From contig JAYPQK010000009.1 in the NCBI GenBank assembly GCA_038131955.1, positions 124,001 to 188,000 on the forward strand: 64,000 bases of DNA, written 5' to 3'. The notes under the pieces were generated by a model. It saw only the letters and a program-made list of their open reading frames with translations. It was not told the origin of the DNA and did no database searches. Both the position numbers and the translations under genes were made by a program. The stretch comes from SHAN690 sp038131955. GTDB taxonomy: Bacteria; Bacteroidota; Bacteroidia; Flavobacteriales_G; Salibacteraceae. Position 1 is the first letter of the stretch. Each line of letters opens with the position of its first letter. Positions 9,469 through 19,394 of the stretch are shown one piece after another.

Positions 9469-10067
9469 TGTTTACTGGAATCATTGAAGGAATTGGAAAA
9501 GTAGAGCGAGTCGAACACGAAGGAAGCAATGTGCATTTCTGGCTGTCCTCTCCTTTTACCCAAGAATTGAAAGTCGATCAGAGTGTAGCCCATAATGGGG
9601 TCTGCATGACCGTGGTGGAATTGAAAGATGGATTCTATCGCGTTACGGCGATCAAAGAGACCATGGAACGATCTCAGCTTGGTGATCTACACCAAGGTTC
9701 ACGTGTGAATCTAGAGCGCTGTATGCCGGCTCACGGTCGATTCGATGGGCACATCGTACAAGGACACGTAGATCAAACCGCCAAGGTTGCTAAGATCGAA
9801 ACGGTCGATGGTTCGTGGAATTATTACTTAGAATTTGAACGCCCCGAGGATTCATTAGTCGTTTCGAAAGGAAGTATCTCCATCAATGGAGTGAGTTTGA
9901 CCGTGGTGGAGGCATCCCAAAAGCATTGCTCGGTCTCGATCATTCCATTTACGTATGAACATACCACCTTTCAAGACCTGAAAGAGGGAGATCGAGTGAA
10001 CATCGAATTTGATATTCTAGGGAAGTATGTCATGGAAGCCCAAAGACGCCATTTAGGAAAGGCTTGA
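9468..10067 (+). CDS. ribE: Riboflavin synthase alpha subunit
   Basis: Riboflavin synthase dismutates two 6,7-dimethyl-8-ribityllumazine molecules to riboflavin. The 199-residue protein shows the expected internal duplication of two lumazine-binding domains: MFTGIIEGIGKVERVE with NGVCMTVV in the first, and GHIVQGHVD with SINGVSLTVVE in the second. The ATG shares one base with the stop of the preceding gene, so translation is probably coupled even though the upstream product is an unrelated surface protein. No FMN riboswitch is visible before it. Confidence 0.96.
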   Translation: MFTGIIEGIGKVERVEHEGSNVHFWLSSPFTQELKVDQSVAHNGVCMTVVELKDGFYRVTAIKETMERSQLGDLHQGSRVNLERCMPAHGRFDGHIVQGHVDQTAKVAKIETVDGSWNYYLEFERPEDSLVVSKGSISINGVSLTVVEASQKHCSVSIIPFTYEHTTFQDLKEGDRVNIEFDILGKYVMEAQRRHLGKA

Positions 10068-10108
10068 TTCCGTGTGAACAAACTGCTCTCTTCCGACTTG
10101 TAAACGTG

Positions 10109-10116
10109 TATTTTCG
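10109..10116 (+). promoter_or_regulatory. Possible -7 promoter element for lepA
   Basis: TATTTTCG lies 19 bases before the lepA ATG and resembles the Bacteroidota -7 consensus TAnnTTTG with one change. I see no convincing -33 TTTG at the right distance, so this is a weak call. Confidence 0.35.
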
Positions 10117-10134
10117 CAGCCAATTTATTCGTGC

Positions 10135-11922
10135 ATGAAGCACATACGCAACTTTTGTATCATCGCCCATATCGACCACGGTAAGAGTACCTTGGCCGAC
10201 CGCCTACTCCATAAAACCGGAACCGTATCCGATCGGGAACTCAAGGAGCAGACGCTCGATGATATGGACCTGGAACGCGAACGTGGTATTACCATCAAGA
10301 GTCACGCGATCCAGATGAATTACACCTATAAGGGTGAGGAGTATGTGCTCAACCTCATCGACACCCCTGGTCACGTGGATTTCTCTTACGAGGTATCACG
10401 GGCTATTGCGGCTTGCGAAGGAGCCTTGCTTTTGGTGGATGCAAGTCAGGGGATCGAAGCTCAAACCATTTCGAACCTTTATTTGGCCATGGAGCACGAT
10501 CTCACGATCATTCCGGTGCTCAATAAAATGGATCTTCCTTCGGCGATGCCAGAGGAGGTGAAAGATGAAATGGTGGACCTACTCGGTTGTGACCGAGATG
10601 AGATTATTGGAGCAAGTGGGAAAACGGGAGCGGGCGTAGATGAGCTGTTAGAGGCGATCATTGAAAGAATTCCTGCTCCGGTGGGAGACCCAGAAGGACC
10701 ACTTCAAGCGTTGATTTTCGATAGCATGTTCAATCCTTTTCGTGGAGTAATTGCCTACTTCCGGATCATGAACGGAACGCTGAGACAAGGCGATCAGGTC
10801 AAATTTTACCACACGGACAAGAAGTACGAGGCAGACGAGATCGGGGTGCTCAGATTAAAGCCGGATAAGCGGAAGGAGATGTCGGCTGGAAATGTGGGCT
10901 ATATCATCTCCGGAATCAAGCAAGCGAGAGAGATTAAAGTGGGGGATACAATCACCCATGTTGACCGACGATGTGAGAAGGTCATCGAAGGTTTTGAGGA
11001 CGTGAAACCCATGGTTTTTGCCGGAATCTACCCAGTAGACACCGATGAGTACGAAGAGCTTCGAGACTGTATGGAGAAGCTTCAGTTGAATGATGCCTCT
11101 TTGACTTTCGAGCCAGAGTCTTCTGCGGCGCTTGGCTTTGGATTTCGCTGCGGTTTTTTGGGAATGCTCCATATGGAGATCATCCAAGAGCGTCTCGAAC
11201 GGGAGTTCAACATGACGGTTATTACCACTGTCCCAAACGTTTCGTATTTCGCCACTACGTCAGATGGTGAGCGAAAGGTCGTCAACAATCCTTCTGATTT
11301 CCCTGATCCAGCAAAGCTAGAGTCGGTCGAGGAGCCATTCATCAATGCACAGATCATCACCAAAAGTGACTTTATCGGGTCGGTTATGAATCTTTGTATT
11401 GAGAAGCGTGGTGTGCTCATGAACCAAGTGTATTTGACATCAGATCGTGTAGAGTTGACGTTTGAAATGCCGTTGGCTGAAATCGTGTTTGACTTCTATG
11501 ATCGTTTGAAGTCCATTTCTCGTGGTTACGCCTCGTTCGATTATCATCCAATTGGGTATCAAAAGTCGAACTTGGTAAAAATGGACATCCTGCTCAACGG
11601 AGATCATGTCGATGCCCTTTCCGCTCTGATTCACAAGGACAATGCTTACGATCTAGGTAAGAAGATCTGCATTAAACTAAAGGAATTGATCCCTCGTCAG
11701 CAATTTGAAATTGCTATTCAAGCGGCGATTGGTGCTAAGATCATTTCTCGTGAAACGGTAAAGGCGTTGCGGAAGGACGTAACCGCAAAATGCTACGGTG
11801 GTGACATCTCAAGAAAGCGGAAACTGTTAGAAAAGCAGAAGCAGGGAAAGAAGCGAATGAAGCAGATCGGTAGCGTTGAAATTCCCCAGCAAGCTTTCTT
11901 GGCCGTCCTCCGATTAGACTGA
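10135..11922 (+). CDS. lepA: Elongation factor 4 (back-translocating GTPase LepA)
   Basis: LepA is a translational GTPase that binds the ribosome and affects translocation and initiation, especially under stress. The 595-residue protein has G1 AHIDHGKSTLADRLL, switch II DTPGHVDF, NKMDLP as G4, and the LepA-specific C-terminal domain ending KKRMKQIGSVEIPQQAFLAVL with a basic RKRKLLEKQKQGKKR region. Length and domain order are normal. It stands alone between ribE and the giant surface protein, with 67 and 53 bases of spacing. Confidence 0.97.
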   Translation: MKHIRNFCIIAHIDHGKSTLADRLLHKTGTVSDRELKEQTLDDMDLERERGITIKSHAIQMNYTYKGEEYVLNLIDTPGHVDFSYEVSRAIAACEGALLLVDASQGIEAQTISNLYLAMEHDLTIIPVLNKMDLPSAMPEEVKDEMVDLLGCDRDEIIGASGKTGAGVDELLEAIIERIPAPVGDPEGPLQALIFDSMFNPFRGVIAYFRIMNGTLRQGDQVKFYHTDKKYEADEIGVLRLKPDKRKEMSAGNVGYIISGIKQAREIKVGDTITHVDRRCEKVIEGFEDVKPMVFAGIYPVDTDEYEELRDCMEKLQLNDASLTFEPESSAALGFGFRCGFLGMLHMEIIQERLEREFNMTVITTVPNVSYFATTSDGERKVVNNPSDFPDPAKLESVEEPFINAQIITKSDFIGSVMNLCIEKRGVLMNQVYLTSDRVELTFEMPLAEIVFDFYDRLKSISRGYASFDYHPIGYQKSNLVKMDILLNGDHVDALSALIHKDNAYDLGKKICIKLKELIPRQQFEIAIQAAIGAKIISRETVKALRKDVTAKCYGGDISRKRKLLEKQKQGKKRMKQIGSVEIPQQAFLAVLRLD

Positions 11923-11975
11923 GTTACCCAACCATTTTATCTCCCCACTCGTAAGATTAAAGTTAGACCTATGAT

Positions 11976-14900
11976 ATGAAAAAGATTTTTCTTACACTTC
12001 TCTCTCTGAGTTTTTTTAGTCTGCTCTCCATCGCACAAGAGCAGTGTTTAACGGATAATAAGCACAAGAAGTTATTGCTTGAAGATTCAAGCTATTCACA
12101 GAGGTATTATTCATTCTTTAACCAGGTGAATTCTAACTTAGGGCTGAATAGTAATCAAGCCTTTATTCTGCAGGGGGATACCGATACTTTGGAGGTTCCG
12201 CTTGTAGTTCACATTATTCATAAAGGTGAGGCCGTTGGAGTTGGTTCCAACATTGCAGATTCTCAGATAATTGATGCAGTTAATGTTTTAAATGATAGAT
12301 TCAGAAAGACACCTGGCACTCATGGGGATGGAAACGGGGTGGATACTAAAATTCAGTTTGTCTTAGCAAAGCGCGCACCTAATTGCGATTCGACTAATGG
12401 AATAGTAAGGGTTAATGGGTCCTCTGTGGCAGGTTACTCAGCAAACGGAATTACCTCAACAAATGAAATTCAAATTAAAGCTTTAAGTCGGTGGCCATCT
12501 TCCAATTACGTGAATATTTGGGTTGTTTCTGAAATCGATGGTAATAATGGTGGATTTGGTACTCAAGGCTATGCATATTTTCCTGGAGCCTCTCCTCAAG
12601 TCGACGGAATTGTCGTAATGAACACCTGCTTTGGGACTATTGGAACAGTCAACGCTTGGAATAATTTGAATAGGACTTTGACTCATGAGCTGGGCCATTA
12701 TTTCGGATTATTTCACACATTCGAAGGAGATAGTCTTGGAAACCAATGTCCGCCAATTGTTAATGGCTGTGGCTCTGATTTGGGAGATTGTTGTGGTGAT
12801 ACGGAGCATCATATCCGAGCGGCTTCTAACTGTCCGGTTGGAATCAATGGATGTACAAGTGCTGCTTGGGCTGGTGTGGAAGACAACTACATGAATTACT
12901 CTAATCAATCATGTGCGACTGATTTTACTGCCAATCAATCAGCAAGGATGAGAGCAACGCTACTCTCAGCACGTGCGGGTTTGCTAACATCTTATGGATA
13001 TGTAGATCCACCTTTGAGTTCGATAACAGCAGCATCTTGCTCTCCAAATACTACAAATCTTGCTAATAACTCAGGGATTGGCATCAGAAATGTCTCGATA
13101 GGTGATGTGTTGAATGTGAGTACTTCAACAGCGGTTAGGGATAGTGGATATCTAGATTTTACTTGTACGCAAATTATCTCACTGGATACAGGAGTTGCTT
13201 ATGATATTGAAGTTTTAACCGGGTTTTTTAATGATGAAGATGTTAGAGTATATCTAGATTACAATAATGATGGAGACTTCTTAGATACTGCCGAATTAAT
13301 TTTTTCTAATAATGCTGATACATTTCATCAAGGATCTTTTACTCCCTATTCATTATTGGTGTTAAATGACACTTTGAGATTAAGAATCATTTCTGATTGG
13401 TTCAATAACAATATAACGGGACCTTGCTACACTCCTGAATATGGTCAAGTTGAAGATTATGCGGTAGTTTTTGCCGCAGATAGCTTAGATTCATTCGCTG
13501 TTACCTCAACATCGACACAGAATCAGTCTTGTCCCGATTCAGCAGATGGAGAAATTACCATTACGGCAATCGGCCCAGGTCCAATAGTATACTCTATTCT
13601 TGGATTCAATAATGGATACGCTGATACCAATCTAACTGGTCAATTTACTGATTTAGTTCCAGATTTTTATATAGTGAGCGTTGGTGACAGTTCCTTGGGT
13701 ACGGATACGACCTTTTCATTGACTGTAGCGCCATCATTTTTTGGTTTTCTAAATCCTCCTTTCAATCAGTTGGTTGACCCAAGTTGCGATAATGCATGTG
13801 ATGGGGATGCCCGATCACGTCCAAACGTATTAGGTACAACTCCGTATACATATTTGTGGTCTAATGGCGAAACATCCGCAAAAGCCTTCAATTTATGCGG
13901 CGGTACTGCTACGGTAAGCATAACCGACGCTTCGGGGTGTACTATAAGTCAATCAGTAACATTAATTGAGCCCCCGTCCATCTTTGTTACAGTAGATTCG
14001 ACGGATTCAGTTACCTGTAATGGGGGAGCAGATGGGGCTGCATATATCTCCGGTCATGGAGGTACGGTGGCATCTGATTCAACTAACTTTTACATAATTG
14101 ACCAAACCGAAGGAGAGTTTGAGCCATATGGAGTCGGGGAATCGTTCAATACCTCTAATTATCAGAGCTTTACTCTTGGTGATGATCAACTCACCGGGTC
14201 CTTGAACATAGGATTCAACTTCGAATTCTTTGGTAATACGCAAACCACGTTCCGCATTTCTTCCAACGGTAACATTCAGTTTGGAACGGCAGTGAGCAAT
14301 ACATGGCAGAACGTATCCATTCCAAATGCCAACAATCCTGACAATTGGATAGGGGTGTGGGATGATCTTAATCCGAGTGCGACCACATCAGAAGTGATCG
14401 AAACTTACCTCGCCGGAACCTCACCTAATCGTGCGCGCGTCATCAACTACGTAGACGTACCGCACTTCCAAAGTGGGACAGCCCAGTACACCTTCCAGAT
14501 CGTTCTTTATGAAACGTCGAATATCATCCAGATCCATTCGACAACCATTCCAAACTTCAATGAAGGCGGAGCTTTCCCCGGAACTACCATGGGTATCGAG
14601 AATGCCGATGGCTCTTTTGGTTATGCGGTTCCCGGAAGAAACGGTGTGAACTTTTCGGCTACAAACGACTATGTCACTTTCATTCCACTTACCCAGAACT
14701 TCACATACTCCTGGTCTAGCATCGGAACGGGAAGCTCTGCTACCAACCTTACGGCCGGAACTTATACCGTAACGGCGGCAGATGGGTCATGCTCGGATAC
14801 AGCCTCATTCACCATTCTTGAGCCGGATCCGATCACCGTGGATTCGACAATTACGAATCCTACCTGTGTGGGTGATACCGACGGTGCAATCACGGTGAAT

Positions 14901-17900
14901 GCCAATGGCGGTAACGGAGGTCCTTTTACTTATGCATGGTCTACAGGCGGAAATACGGCAACGATCAGCAACCTAGCCGCAGGAACCTACACGGTAACCG
15001 TAACGGATGTTGAAGGATGTACCGAAGTGATTGCGATCACGTTGGATGATCCGGATCCGGTTGTGGCATCGATCAACGTGGACGATAACGTGAGTTGCTT
15101 CGGCGGAAGCGACGGCCAATTGACGGCTAGCGGTTCCGGTGGTGCTGGAGGATTCACCTACCTCTGGAATACAACGGCAAGCACACCGACGATCGGGTCC
15201 CTGAGTGCCGGTACCTACACCGTCACCGTCACCGACGCCAACGGATGTACCGACGTGGATAGCGAGGTCATTACTGAACCTACGCTGTTGACCTTCTCCA
15301 TCAACTCAGTCACCAACGTGAGTTGTTTCGGAGGAACGGATGGTGCCATCACGGCTAATGCGGCTTCCGGTGGAACTACACCATATACCTATCTGTGGAG
15401 TTCAGGAGGAACGGCCTTAGCCGAAGGTAGCTTGAGTGCAGGAACCTATACCATCACCGTTACTGACGGAAACGGATGTACCGCTACCGTAGATACTACG
15501 ATCACAGAACCTGCTACAGGGGTTACCATCTCGATTGCCTCTGCAACTACTTTGGAATGCTTCGGTGATACCGATGCGAGTATTACGGCCAACGCCGCAT
15601 CGGGCGGAACATCGCCTTACTCATACTTGTGGAGTTCAGGTGGAACTGGCTTGACCGAAACAGGTCTTGGCGCAGGTACCTACACCATCACGGTAACCGA
15701 CGCGGGTGGTTGTTTGGATTCTGCAGATACTACGATCACTGAGCCTACTCAATTGGTGATTGATACCACTTCCGTTTCAGGTCCAAGCTGTGTCGGTGGC
15801 ACCAATGGAAGTATTACCGTAGCGGCTACCGGAGGCACACCGGGTTATACGTACACGTGGAATACTACCGCCACCGGACCAACCTTGTCCGGATTGAGCG
15901 CAGGAACTTACACGGTGACAGCCACTGACAACAACGGCTGTACCGACGATATTACGATCGTACTTACGGACGGTCCTGGAATCACGGCGGCGATCAATAT
16001 TGATACGGCCATCGATTGTAATGGAAATACAACCGGTCAGCTTACAGCATCCGGCGCGAACGGAGCAGCCCCTTACACCTTCCTTTGGTCTACTACCGCT
16101 ACTTCAGCTACGATCAGTGGTTTAGGCGCGGGAACATATACGGTTACCGTCACCGATAACGGCGGATGTCAAGATTCAGCTACTCAGATTTTAGTAGAGC
16201 CTTCTGCCTTGGTGGTAAACATGATCGACTCTAGCGACGTGAGTTGCTTGGGCGGAAACGACGGTTCTGCGGAAGTGCAAGCTACCGGTGGAACATCACC
16301 TTACACATACCTTTGGAATACCGGCGGAACGAACGATACTATCGATAACAAGCCTGCTGGCACCTATACCGTTACGGTCACCGACGCCAACGGATGTACC
16401 GGAACAGCGCAAGTGACACTTACTCAGCCAGCCACTGGAATTTCGCTGGTGATGTCTTCAACCAACGTGCTTTGCTTCGGTCAGTTGAATGGAACCGCTA
16501 CGGCTACTCCAGCTGGTGGAAACTCGCCTTATACTTATGCATGGTCCAATGGAGGTTCGGGTCCAACGATCACCGGACTAGGAGCGGGTACTTATGTGCT
16601 CACCGTAACGGATGCGAATGGTTGTACCGGAGTGGATAGCGCTACCGTGACAGCGCCAGCCTTCCCAGTCATTGCAGTTACCTCTACCGACAGTGTATCT
16701 TGCTTCGGAGCGAGTGACGGACAGATCCAAGCCTTCTTGGTAAATGGAACAGCACCTCTTTCCTATAACTGGAGTACGGGCGATACCACTCAGGCTGTGA
16801 CCGGCTTGACAGCGGGTACTTATACCGTGACAGTAACCGACGCGAACGGATGTTCGGATTCGCAAACCGATATCGTCGCTGGTCCAGTAGCGATCAGCTT
16901 GACCATGGCTTCGAGCGATCCATCATGTGCTGGTGCTACAGACGGAACGTCGTTTGTCTCTGCCTCTGGCGGAACTCCTGGATATACTTACCTGTGGAGC
17001 AATGGTGCCACTACCGACTCGATCTCCGGATTGGGTGAAGGAACGTTTGTGGTGACCGTAACCGACGCCAACGGGTGTGAGGGGATCGACAGTGTGACCC
17101 TGACCAATGGAAACGGAGTACAGGCGACCATCACCTTGTTGAACGACCCTTCTTGTGCAGGAACACTTACTGGATCCATTGCGGCCAATGCGCTGAATGC
17201 TTCTTTACCTTTCAACGTGAGCTATATATGGAACACGGGCTCTACTTCTAACCTTCAGTTCTCTGTTGCAGCGGGTACATACACGGTAACTGTAACAGAC
17301 AACAACACGGGTTGTGAGGATGATACTACAGTGACTCTAACTGATCCTCCTGTGCTTTCGATCTCGATTATCGACTCCCTTAACCCAACATGTGGTAACA
17401 CTGACGGAGAGGCTGAGGCACTAGCCACCGGCGGAACCGGATCTTTAACGTATTCATGGAGTAGTGGAGGAAATGCAGCATTGGAGACAGGACTTGGAGG
17501 GGGAACCTACACGGTGACCGTAACCGACGCGAATGGCTGTTTGGATAGTGCGGAAGTTACACTTGTCGCACCGACTGCTTTTACCGCTACAGGTTCTGAA
17601 CTAGCTAGCGAGTCTTGTACAGGAAACGACGGACAAGCGACTGTGAACATGGTAGGCGGTAATATGCCATTTAGCTTTGTTTGGTCGAACGGTGATACCA
17701 CTCAGACCATCATCGGTCTTGCGGCGAATACCTATACTGTGACCGTAACCGACGCCAGCGGATGTACCGATACAGCTGTGGCCATTGTAGCGGATTCCTG
17801 TTTGTGTAACTGGACCGCGAGTGGGGTGCTAGTCTCTGATGTGCTTTGTAATGGTGACAGCACCGGATCTGCTTCAGTAACGCACGCGGGAGCTGCTAAC

Positions 17901-19394
17901 CCTGTTACCTATTTGTGGTCAACAGGCAGTACAAATGACTCCTTGGTGAACGTTCCGGTAGGAACCTATACCGTGACCGTGACCGACAATGACGCTTGTG
18001 TGGATACCGCGGTAGTAGTCATCGACGAACCGGCTACGGCTTTGGTCATCAATAGCTTCTCCAATATCTCCGCACCTACATGTGACAACGACTGCGATGG
18101 TAACGCCACGGTGAATGCTTCGGGTGGAACAGGAACCATGACCTACGCATGGAGCTCAGGTGGTTCTGCGGCTTCGGTTACCGGACTTTGTGGTGGAGGT
18201 CATTACGTAACGGTCACCGATAACAATGGATGTGAGGCAGTAGATCTCATTGCATTGGTGGAACGCCCCGTGATCTTCGCACAAGTTGATAGTACCGATA
18301 GCGTGTCGTGTCCGGGTAACAATGATGGAGCGGCATTCTTGTCAGCCCACGGTGGTTTCGCTACCTCAACGAATACTGGCGAGTACATCATCGATCAAAC
18401 CGAAGGTTCATTTGAACCTTATCCAACCGGTCGTCCCTGGAATGCGATCAACTACAAGACTTTCCCACTGCAAGATGATGCTACATCGGATACGATCAAC
18501 ATCTTCAGTGGCGACACGTTTGAATTCTTTGGAGTCGGGCACACCCACTTCATCATGAACTCTCAAGGTTTCATTACCTTCGACCTTTCGAATCCGAACA
18601 GTGGACAGGTAAACGGTCAGTTCTCTGCCACTTCTGCGATCCCAAGTGCGGGGGCAGCAACACCTCGTGATTTCATTGCAGCCTACTGGCATGACCTCGA
18701 TCCTTCTGTCGGAAACTGTACGCTTGAAACCTACCTGGTAGGTGCCGCACCGAATCGTATTCGTGTGGTCAACTACATCGAGATCGACCATTTCCAATCA
18801 CCAAACGGATCGGGCGATATTTCGACCTTCCAGATCGTTCTTTACGAGAACTCCAACATCATTCAGATCCATTCGGACTCCTTGAATTCTGATGGTGGAA
18901 ACCACGTTCAGGGGATCGAGAACTTCGCCGGGACACAGGCCTACTCCGTTCCAGGACGAAACAATACGAACTTCAATGCGACCAACGATTATGTGGCCTT
19001 CATTCCGATTACCCAAGACTTCACTTATACGTGGTCAAGCATCGGAAGTGGTCCTTCTGATACTACGTTAACCGCCGGCAACTACACGGTCACGGCCTCT
19101 GATGGTACTTGTGAAGACACCGTTCAGTTCGAGATCTTCGAGCCGGCCAACGGTTTATCAGTGACCATGAGTGCACTGAACAGCTTCTGCTTCGTGGCTA
19201 CCGGACAGGCGATCGCCAACGTGAGTAATGGTGTTGGACCTTACACGTATGCTTGGAGTAACTCTACAACGAATAACAGTGCACTCACTTCAGACACGAT
19301 CACAGGGCTTTCGTCTGGTCCCTACTCTGTGACCGTAACGGACGCTCAAGGGTGTGAGGATTCTAACTCTGTGACTGTAAATGACTCTGTCTAA
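11976..19394 (+). CDS. Giant T9SS surface protein: M43-type metalloprotease, GEVED domain and SprB repeats (intact 5' part)
   Basis: This is a continuous 2,472-codon frame that is only the front of a gene probably running to 24,747. After a signal peptide (KKIFLTLLSLSFFSLLSIAQ), residues about 70 to 350 form a cytophagalysin/pappalysin-like M43 protease with the zinc motif HELGHYFGLFH (His 237, Glu 238, His 241, His 247) and a Met-turn in NYMNYS. Residues about 352 to 502 resemble a GEVED domain (VYLDYNNDGDFLD, YGQVEDYAV). From about residue 505 come roughly 20 SprB-type repeats, each with a Cys near its start and GTYTVTVTDANGC near its end. Two larger domains are nested in them (separate entries). 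SprB of gliding Flavobacteria is a cell-surface adhesin; a protease head on such a stalk suggests a tethered protease, which is inference. The stop at 19,392 to 19,394 appears to be a frame loss, because repeats continue beyond it. Confidence 0.88.
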   Translation: MKKIFLTLLSLSFFSLLSIAQEQCLTDNKHKKLLLEDSSYSQRYYSFFNQVNSNLGLNSNQAFILQGDTDTLEVPLVVHIIHKGEAVGVGSNIADSQIIDAVNVLNDRFRKTPGTHGDGNGVDTKIQFVLAKRAPNCDSTNGIVRVNGSSVAGYSANGITSTNEIQIKALSRWPSSNYVNIWVVSEIDGNNGGFGTQGYAYFPGASPQVDGIVVMNTCFGTIGTVNAWNNLNRTLTHELGHYFGLFHTFEGDSLGNQCPPIVNGCGSDLGDCCGDTEHHIRAASNCPVGINGCTSAAWAGVEDNYMNYSNQSCATDFTANQSARMRATLLSARAGLLTSYGYVDPPLSSITAASCSPNTTNLANNSGIGIRNVSIGDVLNVSTSTAVRDSGYLDFTCTQIISLDTGVAYDIEVLTGFFNDEDVRVYLDYNNDGDFLDTAELIFSNNADTFHQGSFTPYSLLVLNDTLRLRIISDWFNNNITGPCYTPEYGQVEDYAVVFAADSLDSFAVTSTSTQNQSCPDSADGEITITAIGPGPIVYSILGFNNGYADTNLTGQFTDLVPDFYIVSVGDSSLGTDTTFSLTVAPSFFGFLNPPFNQLVDPSCDNACDGDARSRPNVLGTTPYTYLWSNGETSAKAFNLCGGTATVSITDASGCTISQSVTLIEPPSIFVTVDSTDSVTCNGGADGAAYISGHGGTVASDSTNFYIIDQTEGEFEPYGVGESFNTSNYQSFTLGDDQLTGSLNIGFNFEFFGNTQTTFRISSNGNIQFGTAVSNTWQNVSIPNANNPDNWIGVWDDLNPSATTSEVIETYLAGTSPNRARVINYVDVPHFQSGTAQYTFQIVLYETSNIIQIHSTTIPNFNEGGAFPGTTMGIENADGSFGYAVPGRNGVNFSATNDYVTFIPLTQNFTYSWSSIGTGSSATNLTAGTYTVTAADGSCSDTASFTILEPDPITVDSTITNPTCVGDTDGAITVNANGGNGGPFTYAWSTGGNTATISNLAAGTYTVTVTDVEGCTEVIAITLDDPDPVVASINVDDNVSCFGGSDGQLTASGSGGAGGFTYLWNTTASTPTIGSLSAGTYTVTVTDANGCTDVDSEVITEPTLLTFSINSVTNVSCFGGTDGAITANAASGGTTPYTYLWSSGGTALAEGSLSAGTYTITVTDGNGCTATVDTTITEPATGVTISIASATTLECFGDTDASITANAASGGTSPYSYLWSSGGTGLTETGLGAGTYTITVTDAGGCLDSADTTITEPTQLVIDTTSVSGPSCVGGTNGSITVAATGGTPGYTYTWNTTATGPTLSGLSAGTYTVTATDNNGCTDDITIVLTDGPGITAAINIDTAIDCNGNTTGQLTASGANGAAPYTFLWSTTATSATISGLGAGTYTVTVTDNGGCQDSATQILVEPSALVVNMIDSSDVSCLGGNDGSAEVQATGGTSPYTYLWNTGGTNDTIDNKPAGTYTVTVTDANGCTGTAQVTLTQPATGISLVMSSTNVLCFGQLNGTATATPAGGNSPYTYAWSNGGSGPTITGLGAGTYVLTVTDANGCTGVDSATVTAPAFPVIAVTSTDSVSCFGASDGQIQAFLVNGTAPLSYNWSTGDTTQAVTGLTAGTYTVTVTDANGCSDSQTDIVAGPVAISLTMASSDPSCAGATDGTSFVSASGGTPGYTYLWSNGATTDSISGLGEGTFVVTVTDANGCEGIDSVTLTNGNGVQATITLLNDPSCAGTLTGSIAANALNASLPFNVSYIWNTGSTSNLQFSVAAGTYTVTVTDNNTGCEDDTTVTLTDPPVLSISIIDSLNPTCGNTDGEAEALATGGTGSLTYSWSSGGNAALETGLGGGTYTVTVTDANGCLDSAEVTLVAPTAFTATGSELASESCTGNDGQATVNMVGGNMPFSFVWSNGDTTQTIIGLAANTYTVTVTDASGCTDTAVAIVADSCLCNWTASGVLVSDVLCNGDSTGSASVTHAGAANPVTYLWSTGSTNDSLVNVPVGTYTVTVTDNDACVDTAVVVIDEPATALVINSFSNISAPTCDNDCDGNATVNASGGTGTMTYAWSSGGSAASVTGLCGGGHYVTVTDNNGCEAVDLIALVERPVIFAQVDSTDSVSCPGNNDGAAFLSAHGGFATSTNTGEYIIDQTEGSFEPYPTGRPWNAINYKTFPLQDDATSDTINIFSGDTFEFFGVGHTHFIMNSQGFITFDLSNPNSGQVNGQFSATSAIPSAGAATPRDFIAAYWHDLDPSVGNCTLETYLVGAAPNRIRVVNYIEIDHFQSPNGSGDISTFQIVLYENSNIIQIHSDSLNSDGGNHVQGIENFAGTQAYSVPGRNNTNFNATNDYVAFIPITQDFTYTWSSIGSGPSDTTLTAGNYTVTASDGTCEDTVQFEIFEPANGLSVTMSALNSFCFVATGQAIANVSNGVGPYTYAWSNSTTNNSALTSDTITGLSSGPYSVTVTDAQGCEDSNSVTVNDSV
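14083..14700 (+). other. Domain of about 200 residues nested within an SprB repeat (copy 1)
   Basis: The SprB unit that begins VDSTDSVTCNGGADGAAY is interrupted after GHGG. About 200 residues follow, from YIIDQTEGEFEPY to VPGRNGVNFSATNDYVTF, and then the SprB unit resumes with FTYSWSSIGTG and GTYTVTAADGSC. Internal landmarks are FEFFGNTQTTFRISSNGNI, the WDDLNPS segment and FQIVLYETSNIIQIH. Similar beta-rich segments occur in other Bacteroidota surface proteins. I do not know a function for this one. Confidence 0.75.
18388..19020 (+). other. Domain of about 200 residues nested within an SprB repeat (copy 2)
   Basis: The same layout as copy 1: VDSTDSVSCPGNNDGAAF and a short His/Gly stretch, then YIIDQTEGSFEPY to VPGRNNTNFNATNDYVAF, then FTYTWSSIGSG and GNYTVTASDGTC. 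The inner part keeps FQIVLYENSNIIQIH and HFQS, but has diverged in length and sequence, so the copies are old rather than a recent duplication. Confidence 0.75.

Larger units (their letters stand above)
13480..19394 (+). repeat. About 20 tandem SprB-type repeats (protein-coding)
   Basis: Units of about 80 residues follow the pattern: serine-rich strand, Cys-x-Gly-x-x-Asp-Gly, Gly-Gly-Thr-x-Pro-Tyr-x-Tyr-x-Trp, then Leu-x-Ala-Gly-Thr-Tyr-Thr-Val-Thr-Val-Thr-Asp-x-x-Gly-Cys. The two Cys flank each unit. The DNA is also repetitive, for example many near copies of ACCGTAACCGACGCCAACGG, which makes the locus prone to recombination and to assembly error. Confidence 0.9.

Noticed and set aside
18408..18797. 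Minus-strand open frame of 129 codons, and other antisense frames through 16.5 to 19.6 kb
   Set aside because: They lie opposite the well-conserved SprB/nested-domain frame and show no family pattern; they are shadows of repetitive coding DNA.
13480..19394. Regular DNA repeats suggesting a CRISPR-like or satellite array
   Set aside because: The repeats keep one reading frame for 2,472 codons and translate into SprB units; spacing is about 240 bases and not CRISPR-like.
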